From contig NZ_VITY01000012.1 in the NCBI RefSeq assembly GCF_007993935.1, forward strand, positions 124,001 to 188,000: DNA of 64,000 nucleotides. The letters run 5' to 3'. The stretch is from Bradyrhizobium macuxiense (lineage in GTDB: Bacteria > Pseudomonadota > Alphaproteobacteria > Rhizobiales > Xanthobacteraceae). Shown here in pieces: positions 16,208-25,233 of the stretch. The position numbers were made by a program, and so were the translations under genes. Numbering within the stretch: position 1 is the stretch's first letter; every line of letters begins with the position of its first letter. A model generated the notes under the pieces. It was not told where the DNA came from. It saw only the letters and a program-made list of their open reading frames with translations, and did not search any database.

Positions 16208-18037
16208 ATGTTCGAAGCCCATTTCCAGACGTTCGAAGAGCCCGAAGGCGGCGTCGCGCTGGCCGCCCGCTTAAGCGCGCTGCGCGAGGAACTGGCGCGG
16301 CGCAAGCTGACCGGGTTTGTGGTTCCGCGCGCCGACCAGCAGCAGAATGAATATGTTGCCGCATCCGAGGAGCGGCTTGCCTGGCTGACCGGGTTCACCG
16401 GATCGGCCGGGCTCGCAATCGTGCTGGGCCGGGAAGCCGCCCTGTTCGTCGACGGGCGCTACACGCTGCAAGCCGCCAAGCAGGTCGACGCCAAGGCCTG
16501 GCAGGTCGAGCCGCTGGTCGAGCCACCGCCGGAGCACTGGCTGACCCGGCACCTCGCGGCCGGCGACCGCCTAGGATTTGACCCCTGGCTGCACACTTCT
16601 GCGGCAGCCGAACGGCTGGCGGCGGCCTGCGCCAAGGCGGGTGCCGAGCTGGTCGCCGTCGACGGCAACCCGGTCGACGCGATCTGGCACGAGCGGCCGG
16701 CACCGCCGCTCGGCCCGGTCACGATCCACGGCGCGCAGTTTTCTGGCGAGATCGAAGCCGAAAAGCTGAAGCGGATCCGGCTCGAGATCAACAAGCTTGG
16801 CGTCGATGCGCTGGTGCTGTCGGACAGCCACGCGGTGGCCTGGACCTTCAACATCCGCGGCGCCGACGTCTCGCACACGCCGCTGCCGCTGTCCTACGCG
16901 CTGGTGCCGAAGGACGGCCGGCCGCTGGTGTTCATCGATCACCGCAAGCTGTCCAACTCCGCGCGCGACCATCTCGAGCAATCCGCCGATGTCGAGGAAC
17001 CGGCGGCGCTGACCGCGAAGCTCACCGAGCTCGGCAAGCGCGGCGCCTCGATTGCGCTGGATAGCGCGACCGCGGCGGATGCCCTCAGCCGCCTGATCGC
17101 GGGCGCCGGCGGCAAGCCGGTGCGCGGCAACGATCCGGTCAGCCTGCTGAAGGCGGTCAAGAACCTCACCGAGATCGAGGGCACCCGCACCGCGCATCAA
17201 CGCGACGCGGTGGCGCTGACGCGCTTCCTCGCCTGGATCGACCGCGAGGCGCCCTCAGGCCACCTCACCGAGATCGACACCGTCGAGGCGCTGGAGACGT
17301 TCCGCCGCCAGACCGGCGCGCTGAAAGACGTCTCGTTCCCGACCATCGCCGGCACCGGGCCGAACGGCGCCATCGTGCATTATCGCGTGACGCGCAAGAG
17401 CAACCGCCGCATCGGCCCCGGCGATCTGCTGCTGATCGATTCCGGCGCGCAGTATGAAGACGGTACCACCGACGTCACCCGCACCATCGCGATCGGCATG
17501 CCGACCGAAGAGATGCGCGACCGCTTCACCCGCGTGCTTCGCGGCCATATCGGTATCGCCCGCGCGATCTTCCCGGACGGCACCACCGGCGCGCAGCTCG
17601 ACAGCTTCGCGCGGCAGTATCTCTGGCAGGCCGGGATCGATTTCGAGCACGGCACCGGCCACGGCGTCGGCAGCTATCTCAGCGTCCATGAAGGGCCGGC
17701 GCGGATCTCCAAGCTCGGCACCACGCCGCTGAAGCGCGGCATGATCCTGTCCAACGAGCCCGGCTACTACAAGACCGACGCCTACGGCATAAGGATCGAG
17801 AACCTCGAACTCGTGATCGGCACCGACATTGTCGGCGCCGAGAAGCCGGTCAACGCATTCGAGACGCTGACGCTGGCGCCGATCGATCGTCGCCTGATCG
17901 AGGTGGGCATGCTGAGCGCGGACGAGCTGAGCTGGCTCAACGACTACCATGCCCGTGTCGCGCGCACCGTGCGCCCGCATCTCGACGACAACGCCACCAA
18001 GCTGTGGCTCGACGAGGCGACGGCGGCGCTGAAGTAG
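16208..18037 (+). CDS. Aminopeptidase P family metallopeptidase (M24B)
   Basis: 609 residues from the ATG at 16208. Two N-terminal creatinase-like domains precede the C-terminal pita-bread catalytic domain, as in the eukaryote-like XPP type (about 600 residues) rather than the 440-residue E. coli PepP. Metal ligands are visible in LLIDSGAQYEDGTTDVTRT (Asp pair), FEHGTGHGVGSYLSVHEGP (His) and ILSNEPGYYKTDAYGIRIENL (two Glu). Releases N-terminal residues next to proline; probably cytosolic. Confidence 0.9.
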   Translation: MFEAHFQTFEEPEGGVALAARLSALREELARRKLTGFVVPRADQQQNEYVAASEERLAWLTGFTGSAGLAIVLGREAALFVDGRYTLQAAKQVDAKAWQVEPLVEPPPEHWLTRHLAAGDRLGFDPWLHTSAAAERLAAACAKAGAELVAVDGNPVDAIWHERPAPPLGPVTIHGAQFSGEIEAEKLKRIRLEINKLGVDALVLSDSHAVAWTFNIRGADVSHTPLPLSYALVPKDGRPLVFIDHRKLSNSARDHLEQSADVEEPAALTAKLTELGKRGASIALDSATAADALSRLIAGAGGKPVRGNDPVSLLKAVKNLTEIEGTRTAHQRDAVALTRFLAWIDREAPSGHLTEIDTVEALETFRRQTGALKDVSFPTIAGTGPNGAIVHYRVTRKSNRRIGPGDLLLIDSGAQYEDGTTDVTRTIAIGMPTEEMRDRFTRVLRGHIGIARAIFPDGTTGAQLDSFARQYLWQAGIDFEHGTGHGVGSYLSVHEGPARISKLGTTPLKRGMILSNEPGYYKTDAYGIRIENLELVIGTDIVGAEKPVNAFETLTLAPIDRRLIEVGMLSADELSWLNDYHARVARTVRPHLDDNATKLWLDEATAALK

Positions 18038-18066
18038 GCGGCCGCCCTGGCATCCACACATTCGAT

Positions 18067-18188
18067 GTCGTCCCGGCGAAGGCCGGGACCCATAGCCACC
18101 GCTGTCTGCCGTTGCATGACGCCGGGGCCACAGCGCGGTTCAACAATGCGCGCCTGTGGTTATGGGTCCCGGCCTTCGCCGGGACGAC
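18067..18188. repeat. Palindromic intergenic repeat (family B)
   Basis: Arms 18067-18094 and 18161-18188 are exact complements over 28 bases (GTCGTCCCGGCGAAGGCC...), 66 bases apart. A relative is at 38261-38383. The region from 18038 to 18339 holds no other feature; the repeat could slow transcript decay or act as a terminator. Confidence 0.85.
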
Positions 18189-18339
18189 AGCGGAATGCGC
18201 GGCCGACGACAGTGTGTTTGTTGCGCGAGACGAAATTTCGTCACGCCTCGCCCGAAATCGCATGGGCTTATGCCGAAACACCCGTATTCCGCGCGAACGG
18301 GCGCGCTACAGTCTTTCCACAATGCTGGATCGGACCTGA

Positions 18340-19617
18340 ATGCACGGCGTGATGGGCAAGCCGCCCGGCGCGGCAAAAGACAACATCGCGACATCGAAGG
18401 TCATGCTGCTGATGCTCGTCGTGATGACGGGCGTCGCGCCGATCTCGCTCTACATGCTGGTTCCGGCGCTGCCGGTGCTGGCAACCGACTTCGGCCGCGA
18501 CATTTCCATCGCGCAGATGACCGTGTCGCTCTACATGGTCGGCATTGCGCTGTCGCAGCTGATCATGGGACCGCTGTCCGACAAGTTCGGCCGCCGCCCG
18601 GTGCTGCTCGCGGGGCTCGGCCTGATGGTGGTGGCCGGCATCGGCTCTGACTTCGCAGAGACCCTGCCGCAACTGATCGCGGCGCGCTTCTTCCAGGCGC
18701 TCGGCGGCGCCAGCGGCATGGTGATCAGCCGCGCCATCATCCGCGATCTCTATCCGCGCGAGCGGGTCGGCGCCATGATCAGCCTCGTGGTCGCCGCGCT
18801 GATGATCGCGCAGATGGTGAGCCCGCTGACCGGCGGTCTGCTGGAGACCGCGTTCGGCTGGCGCGCGATCCTCTATCTCATCACCGCGGCGTCGCTGATC
18901 ACCACGATCTTCATCGCGCTGGCGCTGCCCGAAACCCGCCGCGACCGCACCGACAGCTCCAGCTTCCGCGGCGACCTCGGCAAGCTGATCCGAAGCCGCG
19001 CCTTCGTCGGCTATCTCTTGTGCCAGGTGCTGGCGTCGCAGATCATCTTCGCCTTCGCCGGCGGCGGCCCCTACATCGTGGTGACCCAGATGGGCCGCAG
19101 TAGCGCCGAATATGGCGCGTGGTTCGCGATGACGGGGTTCGGCTACTTCATCGGCAATCTCTTGTGCGTGCGCTTCGCGCCGCGGCACTCGCTGGAGCGG
19201 CTGATCTGGTTCGGCCTCGCGCTGCAGCTCGGCGGCAGCCTGCTCAACCTGATCTGGAGCTTTGCCGGGCTGAACCAGGCGCCGCTCTGGCTGTTCGGCA
19301 CCCAGATGATCGTGATGGTCGCCAATGCCTTCGTGATGGCCAATTCGGCCGCCGGCGCCATCAGCATCCGCCCCGAAGCCGCCGGCACCGCCTCGGGCGC
19401 GATGGGCTTCCTACAGCAGGGCATCGGCTCGCTGATCTCACAATTCGGCGCCTATCTCGGCGGCCATTCGACCACCACATTGCCGCTGACATCGGCGATC
19501 TTCGCAATCTCGATCGCCTGCGCCTGCACCATGATCTTTGTGGTGCCGCGGCGGAACGTGGTGGTGAGCGAAGAGCTGATCACGCAGGCCGAGGAGGATG
19601 AGCAGGGGATGATGTGA
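18340..19617 (+). CDS. Bcr/CflA-type multidrug MFS exporter
   Basis: 425 residues, about 12 membrane segments. MFS motif A is GPLSDKFGRRPVLL between helices 2 and 3, and motif C-like GGASGMVISRAIIRDLY follows, typical of drug:H+ antiporter family 1 and of the Bcr/CflA subgroup. Exports small toxic molecules using the proton gradient. Single gene; the upstream gap contains a palindromic repeat, so it probably has its own promoter. Substrate unknown. Confidence 0.85.
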   Translation: MHGVMGKPPGAAKDNIATSKVMLLMLVVMTGVAPISLYMLVPALPVLATDFGRDISIAQMTVSLYMVGIALSQLIMGPLSDKFGRRPVLLAGLGLMVVAGIGSDFAETLPQLIAARFFQALGGASGMVISRAIIRDLYPRERVGAMISLVVAALMIAQMVSPLTGGLLETAFGWRAILYLITAASLITTIFIALALPETRRDRTDSSSFRGDLGKLIRSRAFVGYLLCQVLASQIIFAFAGGGPYIVVTQMGRSSAEYGAWFAMTGFGYFIGNLLCVRFAPRHSLERLIWFGLALQLGGSLLNLIWSFAGLNQAPLWLFGTQMIVMVANAFVMANSAAGAISIRPEAAGTASGAMGFLQQGIGSLISQFGAYLGGHSTTTLPLTSAIFAISIACACTMIFVVPRRNVVVSEELITQAEEDEQGMM

Positions 19618-19625
19618 CTTGCTTC

Positions 19626-19705
19626 GTCATTCCGGGGCGATGCGAAGCATCGAACCCGGAATCTCGAGATTCCGGGTCTGGTCCTTCGGACCATCCCGGA
19701 ATGAC
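19626..19705. repeat. Palindromic intergenic repeat (family A), copy 1
   Basis: GTCATTCCGGGG and CCCGGAATGAC ends enclose a perfect core GGAATCTCGAGATTCC and two nested small palindromes (GATGCGAAGCATC and GGTCCTTCGGACC). It sits between convergent genes. Near-identical units are at 21888-21967 and 22280-22358. Confidence 0.88.
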
Positions 19706-19712
19706 AAGCTCA

Positions 19713-21863
19713 TTACTCTCCGATCAGCTTCAACCACTCGTCTTCGGTCAGCACCTGGACGCCGTGCTTCTGCGCTTCGGCAAGCTTCGAGCCGGCGCCC
19801 GGCCCCGCGACGACATAGTCGGTCTTCTTCGACACCGAACCCGCGGCCTTGGCCCCTAACCGCTCGGCGGTCGCCTTGGCCTCGTCGCGCGTCATCTTCT
19901 CGAGCGAACCGGTGAACACCACGGTTTTGCCGGCCACCACTGAATTGCTCTTCGGCTTCTCGGCGTCGACGATCTCGTCGAGCTCCGTGGTCAGCCGCTC
20001 GACGATGCCGCGGTTATGGCTCTCGCCGAAATAGTCCGCGATGCTCTTGATCACGGTATCGCCGATCTGGTCGAGCGCGTCCATCTCGGCGATGGCATCC
20101 TCGTCGCCCTTGGCGACCTTCAGGCAGGCCTCGTGGAATGCCTCCCACGAGCCGTAGCCGCGCGCCAGCGCCAACGCCGTGGTCTCGCCGACATGGCGCA
20201 TGCCGAGCGCATAGATGAAGCGCTCCAGCCCGATCCTGCGGCGGCTGTCGATCGCGGCGAACAGATTGCGCACCGAGGTTTCGCCATAGCCTTCGATGTC
20301 CTCGAGCTTCAGCTTCGCGTTGCGCTTCGGCAGCGTGAAGATGTCGGCGGGCTCCTTGACCCACCCCTCGTCGAAGAAATATTGCAGCTGCTTCACGCCG
20401 AGGCCGTCGATGTCGAACGCGCGTCGCGACACGAACAGGATCAGGTGCTCGATCTTCTGGAACGGACAGGCGAACTCGCCGCTGCAGCGTAGCCGCGAGC
20501 CCTCCTCGCCGGTCGCGGTCTCCTCGCGGACCACGTCGGTGTGCAGCGGGCACGGGCACTTCTTCGGGAAATGGAATTCCTTGGCGCTCTTCGGCCGCTT
20601 ATCGATCACGACGTCGACGACCTGCGGGATCACGTCGCCGGCGCGCTGGATCACGACGGTGTCGCCGATCCTGATGTCGCGCCCCTCGCGCAGCACCTCG
20701 CCCTTGTTGCCGATGCCCTTGATGTAGTCCTCGTTGTGCAGCGTGACGTTCTGCACGATCACGCCGCCGACGCCGACCGGCTCGAGCTTGCCGACCGGGG
20801 TGAACGAGCCGGTGCGCCCGACCTGGATCTCGATGTCGCGCAGCACGGTCATGGCGCGCTCGGCCGGGAATTTGTGCGCGATCGCCCAGCGCGGCGTGCG
20901 CGACACGAAGCCGAGCCGTTCCTGCCAGTCGATGCGGTCGACCTTGTAGACGACGCCGTCGATGTCGTAGTCGAGCTCGGCGCGCTGCTCCTCGATCTTG
21001 CGATGGAAGGCAATCAGCTCCTCGACCGAGTGGCACAATTTGGTCAGCGGATTGGTCTTGAAGCCGCAGCGCTCGAACCAGTGGATCATGCCGGTCTGGG
21101 TCTCCTCCGGCATCGCACTCATCTGGCCCCAGGCATAGGCAAAGAAGCCGAGCGGCCGCGAGGCGGTGATACCGGGATCCTTCTGCCGCAGCGAGCCGGC
21201 CGCCGAATTGCGCGGATTGGCGAAGATGGTGTCGCCCGCGGCCTTCTGCCGCTCATTGAGCGCCAGGAACGCCTTCTTGGTCATGTAGACCTCGCCGCGC
21301 ACCTCGCAGATCTCGGGCACGTTGCGGCCCTTGAGCTTCTGAGGCACGTCCTCGAGCGTGCGAATGTTGGCGGTGACGTCCTCGCCCTCGGCGCCATCGC
21401 CGCGCGTCGCCGCGGTGACGAGCTCGCCGCCCTCGTAGCGCAGCGACATCGAGAGCCCGTCGATCTTCGGCTCGGCGGAGAAATCGATCTTGTCGTCCGG
21501 CAGCTTGAGAAAGCGCGTGATGCGTCCAACGAAGTCGATCACGTCGGCTTCCGCAAACGCGTTGTCGAGCGACAGCATCGGCAGCGAATGGCGGACCTTT
21601 TTGAAGCGCCCGGACGGCGCGGCGCCGACCTTCTGCGAAGGCGATTCCGCGGTGACGAATTCGGGGAAGCGCTTCTCGATCCCGTTGTAGCGCTGCCGCA
21701 GCGCATCGTACTCGGCATCGGTGACGCTGGGCGCGTCGTCCTGGTAGTAGCGCTTGTCGTGGCCCTCGAGCTCGAGCGCAAGGCGCATCAACTCGACCTT
21801 GGCCTGGGCCTTGGTGAGCTTGTCGACGTCAGGAAGTGATTTCTCTTTTGCTGCTTTGGCCAT
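19713..21863 (-). CDS. ligA: NAD-dependent DNA ligase
   Basis: 716 residues. Adenylation motif KIDG with Lys133 in EPKIDGLSMSLRY. Downstream are an OB fold, the four-cysteine zinc finger (KKCPCPLHT ... RCSGEFACPF), helix-hairpin-helix repeats and a C-terminal BRCT domain (KTVVFTGSLEKMTRDEAKATAERLGAK). Seals nicks in replication and repair using NAD. Last gene of the division/envelope cluster, separated from recN by the palindrome-flanked GIY-YIG gene on the other strand. Confidence 0.96.
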   Translation of the reverse strand: MAKAAKEKSLPDVDKLTKAQAKVELMRLALELEGHDKRYYQDDAPSVTDAEYDALRQRYNGIEKRFPEFVTAESPSQKVGAAPSGRFKKVRHSLPMLSLDNAFAEADVIDFVGRITRFLKLPDDKIDFSAEPKIDGLSMSLRYEGGELVTAATRGDGAEGEDVTANIRTLEDVPQKLKGRNVPEICEVRGEVYMTKKAFLALNERQKAAGDTIFANPRNSAAGSLRQKDPGITASRPLGFFAYAWGQMSAMPEETQTGMIHWFERCGFKTNPLTKLCHSVEELIAFHRKIEEQRAELDYDIDGVVYKVDRIDWQERLGFVSRTPRWAIAHKFPAERAMTVLRDIEIQVGRTGSFTPVGKLEPVGVGGVIVQNVTLHNEDYIKGIGNKGEVLREGRDIRIGDTVVIQRAGDVIPQVVDVVIDKRPKSAKEFHFPKKCPCPLHTDVVREETATGEEGSRLRCSGEFACPFQKIEHLILFVSRRAFDIDGLGVKQLQYFFDEGWVKEPADIFTLPKRNAKLKLEDIEGYGETSVRNLFAAIDSRRRIGLERFIYALGMRHVGETTALALARGYGSWEAFHEACLKVAKGDEDAIAEMDALDQIGDTVIKSIADYFGESHNRGIVERLTTELDEIVDAEKPKSNSVVAGKTVVFTGSLEKMTRDEAKATAERLGAKAAGSVSKKTDYVVAGPGAGSKLAEAQKHGVQVLTEDEWLKLIGE

Positions 21864-21887
21864 GCAAGGAGCGCGCTATAGTTCTCC

Positions 21888-21967
21888 GTCATTCCGGGGC
21901 GGTCCGTCAGGACCGAACCCGGAATCTCGAGATTCCGGCTTCGATGCTTCGCATCGCCTCGGAATGA
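21888..21967. repeat. Palindromic intergenic repeat (family A), copy 2
   Basis: Same ends and the same GGAATCTCGAGATTCC core as copy 1, with CGATGCTTCGCATCG as one nested hairpin. Ends 21 bases upstream of the GIY-YIG start. Confidence 0.88.
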
Positions 21968-21987
21968 CGATGTAGGGAATGAGGCTC

Positions 21988-22275
21988 ATGTCGTACTACG
22001 TCTACATTCTAGCAAGTCGACGAGACGGAGCAATCTATGTTGGGATCACCAACGATCTCGTGCGTCGGGTCTACGAACATCGAATGAAGGCCGTCCCAAG
22101 CTTTACATCCAAATACAACATCACGCAGCTCGTTTGGTTCGAAATCTACGACGATCCGATCTCCGCGATCTCTCGGGAGAAGGAGCTAAAGAAGTGGAAG
22201 AGAGGCTGGAAGACCCAGTTAATCGAGGCGACCAACCCGGAATGGAATGACTTGTATGAGTCGATCTGCGTCTGA
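21988..22275 (+). CDS. Small GIY-YIG nuclease-domain protein
   Basis: 95 residues from ATG 21988, chosen because AGGGA lies nine bases before it; ATG 21979 gives three more residues. The GIY-YIG fold is seen from YYVYILASRRDGAIYVGITNDLVRRVYEHR: the tyrosines, IYVG and the catalytic arginine. The conserved Glu and Asn come later (SREKELKKWKRGWKTQLIEATNPEWNDLY). Resembles the single-domain YhbQ/UPF0213-like group. Flanked on both sides by copies of palindrome family A and antisense to the surrounding cluster, so it looks like an insertion. Target unknown. Confidence 0.88.
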   Translation: MSYYVYILASRRDGAIYVGITNDLVRRVYEHRMKAVPSFTSKYNITQLVWFEIYDDPISAISREKELKKWKRGWKTQLIEATNPEWNDLYESICV

Positions 22276-22279
22276 GGTC

Positions 22280-22358
22280 GTCATTCCGGGATGGTCCGAA
22301 GACCAGACCCGGAATCTCGAGATTCCGGGTTCGATGCTTCGCATCGCCCCGGAATGAC
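22280..22358. repeat. Palindromic intergenic repeat (family A), copy 3
   Basis: Begins four bases after the GIY-YIG stop. Same ends and GGAATCTCGAGATTCC core as copies 1 and 2. It also separates the GIY-YIG gene from the 3' end of recN by only nine bases. Confidence 0.88.
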
Positions 22359-22367
22359 AATGAGAGA

Positions 22368-24053
22368 TTAACTCGCCGCCCTGAGCAGGCGTTCCGCGGC
22401 GGCCCTCGCCTCGGCGGTGATCTCGGCACCGGCCAGCATGCGCGCGATCTCCTCGCGGCGATGGTCGGCGGCGAGCGCGTTGACGCGGGTGGCGACCCGC
22501 TTGCCCTTGTCGAGCGCGTCCTTGGAGATCAGGAGATGCTGGCTGGCGCGGGCCGCGACCTGCGGCGCATGCGTCACCGCCATCACCTGCACCTTGCCGG
22601 CGAGGCGCGCCAGCCGCGAACCAATGGCGTCCGCCACCGCGCCGCCGACACCGGTGTCGATTTCGTCGAACACCAAAGTCGGCGCCGAACCGCGATCGGC
22701 CAGCACGACCTTCAGCGCCAGCAGGAAGCGCGACAGCTCGCCGCCGGAGGCGACCTTCATCATCGGCCCCGGCTTGGTGCCCGGATTGGTCTGCACCCAG
22801 AATTCGACACGGTCGATACCCTCTGGCCCCGGCGCGGCGGCATTGGCCTCGACCTGGGTCATGAATTTCGCGCGCTCGAGCTTGAGCGGCGCGAGCTCGG
22901 CATTGACCGCCTTGTTGAGCTTCTCGGCCGCCTTGCTGCGCGCCGCCGACAGTTTTGCGGCGGCAGCCGCATAGCGTTGGTCGGCTTCGGCGGCGGCCGC
23001 TTCCAGCTTCTTGAGCTGGTCGGCGCCGGCATCGATCAGCGCGACGTCGCCAGCGTATTGCGTCGCCAGCGCGGCCAGCAAATCCACCGGCGTCGAATAT
23101 TTGCGCGAGGCGGCGCGCAGCGCGAACAGCCGCTCCTCGATGCGCTCGAGCTCGGCCGGATCGAAATCGGTCGCCGCCAGAGCGGCGTTGAGATGCTGGT
23201 CGGCCTCTTCCAGCGCGTTGATTGCAATGTCGATCGCTTTCACTGCCGGTTCGATCAGCGCCGGCGCATTGGCGGCGCGCCGCTCCAGCCGGCGTACCGC
23301 GGCCGACAGCGCCGACACCGGTGAATGCGAGCCGCCGATTGCCTCCTGCGCCTCGCGCAGATCGGTCGCGACCTTCTCGCCCTGCATCATGGTGGTGCGG
23401 CGGTTGGCAAGCTCGGTCTCCTCGCCATCCTTCGGCGCCAGCGTCTTCAATTCCTGCGAGGCATGGCGCAGATAGTCGGCCTCGCGCGCGGCACGCTCCA
23501 TGCCGGCGCGATGCTCGTCGAGCGCGGTGCCGGCGGTCCGCCTGATGTCCCATAGCGTTTCCAGCGCGGCGACGTCCTTCTCGTGGCCGGCGAAGGCGTC
23601 GAGCAACTGGCGGTGGGTGGAGGCGTCGACCAGCGCGCGCTCGTCGTGCTGACCGTGGATTTCAACCAGAACGGCGCCGACCGCCTTCAGGGTCTGCACG
23701 CTGATCGCCTGATCGTTGATGAAGGCACGGGTGCGGCCGTCGGCGAGCTGCACGCGGCGCAGGATCATCTCGCAGCCTTGTTCAGAACTCGTGTCGTCGA
23801 GGCCGTTTTCGGCGAGGATCCTGGCCGCCGGATGTCCCTTGGGGACATCGAACATCGCGGTGACCTGCCCCTGCTCGGCGCCATGGCGCACGAGACCGGC
23901 ATCGCCGCGGCCGCCGAGCGCCAGCGCAAAGGCATCGAGCAGGATCGATTTGCCGGCGCCGGTTTCGCCGGTCAGCACCGCCAGGCCACGGGAAAATTCG
24001 ATATCAAGCCGTTCGATCAGGACGATGTCACGGATCGACAGACGGGCCAGCAT
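22368..24053 (-). CDS. recN: DNA repair protein RecN
   Basis: 561 residues. SMC-like ATPase head: Walker A GETGAGKS at 29-36 and the C-terminal signature plus Walker B (SGGELSRFLLALK and LVFDEIDTGVGG). A short coiled-coil-prone middle (about 160-370). It bridges sister chromatids during double-strand break repair. It starts 13 bases after the bamD stop and is probably cotranscribed with it. No LexA box was looked for in detail. Confidence 0.95.
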   Translation of the reverse strand: MLARLSIRDIVLIERLDIEFSRGLAVLTGETGAGKSILLDAFALALGGRGDAGLVRHGAEQGQVTAMFDVPKGHPAARILAENGLDDTSSEQGCEMILRRVQLADGRTRAFINDQAISVQTLKAVGAVLVEIHGQHDERALVDASTHRQLLDAFAGHEKDVAALETLWDIRRTAGTALDEHRAGMERAAREADYLRHASQELKTLAPKDGEETELANRRTTMMQGEKVATDLREAQEAIGGSHSPVSALSAAVRRLERRAANAPALIEPAVKAIDIAINALEEADQHLNAALAATDFDPAELERIEERLFALRAASRKYSTPVDLLAALATQYAGDVALIDAGADQLKKLEAAAAEADQRYAAAAAKLSAARSKAAEKLNKAVNAELAPLKLERAKFMTQVEANAAAPGPEGIDRVEFWVQTNPGTKPGPMMKVASGGELSRFLLALKVVLADRGSAPTLVFDEIDTGVGGAVADAIGSRLARLAGKVQVMAVTHAPQVAARASQHLLISKDALDKGKRVATRVNALAADHRREEIARMLAGAEITAEARAAAERLLRAAS

Positions 24054-24066
24054 GCGAGGACAATTC

Positions 24067-24975
24067 CTAGCCGAGACCTATCTTCTTGAAGGTCCTGCTG
24101 ATCCAGGATCCCTGATTCTCGCTCGGCTCGAGACCGCCGGACTTTACTAGATTATACGCGTCCTTGTACCAGCGGCTGTCCGGAAAATTGTGGCCGAGCA
24201 CTGCGGCTGCGGTCTGCGCCTCGCCGACGATGCCGATCGCCATATAGGCCTCGGTGAGCCGGTAGAGCGCCTCTTCGACGTGGCGCGTGGTCTGGTACTG
24301 GGTGACGACGGTCTTGAAGCGGTTGATCGCGGCGGTGAAGTCGCGCTTCTCGATGTAGTAGCGCCCGACCGCCATTTCCTTGCCGGCGAGCTGGTCGCGC
24401 GCCGCCTGAATCTTGTTCTTGGCCTGGGTCGCATATTCCGAGGTCGGATATTTGCGCACCACCTCTTCGAGCGCCGCGATCGCCTTCTCGGTACGGCCCT
24501 GGTCACGCGAGATGTCCGGGATCTGATCGAAATGCGATGCTGCGATCAGGTACTGGGCGTAGGCAGCGTCCGGGCTGCCGGGATGCAGCGTGACGTAGCG
24601 GGTCGCAGAGCCGATGCAGCTGTCGTAGTCGCCGGCCTGGTAATACGAATAGGCCGACATCAGGAGCGACTTGCGCGCCCAGTCCGAATACGGATGCTGA
24701 CGGTCGACTTCCTCGAACTTCTTCGAGGCGGCCTTCAGGTCCTTCTTCTCGTTCATCATGTACAAGCCCTCATTGTAGAGCTTGTCCGCGGGCTCATCGA
24801 CGAACGTATCGTCCTTGGACATGAACTTGTCCCACAGCGCGCCGGTGCCGCAGCCTGAGAGCGGCAGTGCCAGCACGATCAGGCCCGCCGCAAAACGCAG
24901 CGTGCGCGCGGCCTTGGTCAGGCCGGAGACGTCAGAAGAGGAGCGTGGTTCGAGCGCCATACGCATTGCCGACAT
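24067..24975 (-). CDS. bamD: Outer-membrane assembly lipoprotein BamD
   Basis: 302 residues. Lipoprotein signal with lipobox LPLSGC, so Cys-42 is the lipidated residue; the N-terminal region before it is long (about 41 residues) and a later start is possible. TPR-like repeats follow (KKFEEVDRQHPYSDWARKSLLMSAYSYYQAGDYDSCIGSATRYV). Part of the BAM complex that inserts beta-barrel proteins. The gene order lpxC-bamD-recN-ligA is the standard alphaproteobacterial one. Confidence 0.93.
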   Translation of the reverse strand: MSAMRMALEPRSSSDVSGLTKAARTLRFAAGLIVLALPLSGCGTGALWDKFMSKDDTFVDEPADKLYNEGLYMMNEKKDLKAASKKFEEVDRQHPYSDWARKSLLMSAYSYYQAGDYDSCIGSATRYVTLHPGSPDAAYAQYLIAASHFDQIPDISRDQGRTEKAIAALEEVVRKYPTSEYATQAKNKIQAARDQLAGKEMAVGRYYIEKRDFTAAINRFKTVVTQYQTTRHVEEALYRLTEAYMAIGIVGEAQTAAAVLGHNFPDSRWYKDAYNLVKSGGLEPSENQGSWISRTFKKIGLG

Positions 24976-25233
24976 GAATTGTAAAACCTGACGCCTTTGA
25001 TGCGGTTAACGGCGACCCCACTCCACCCATGAACCGCGGTCATGGATGCAATATCTCTCGTGCCGTTGGCGCCGTATCAGGCAACCGCGGGCCTGTTTAA
25101 CCGAAAAATGACCGTCGACCAACCGAATAGGGAGCCAATCCGCCGGGAATAAGGCGACCCGGCGAAGCGCACAGCCTGCTGTGGTTACTACGGAAATTAG
25201 GGCTGACCGCCTTGGCGATCAGGACTTGGGCGA

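Noticed and set aside
18067..18188. CRISPR or tandem repeat array
   Set aside because: Only two arms, in inverted orientation; no direct repeats with regular spacers occur here or elsewhere in the window.
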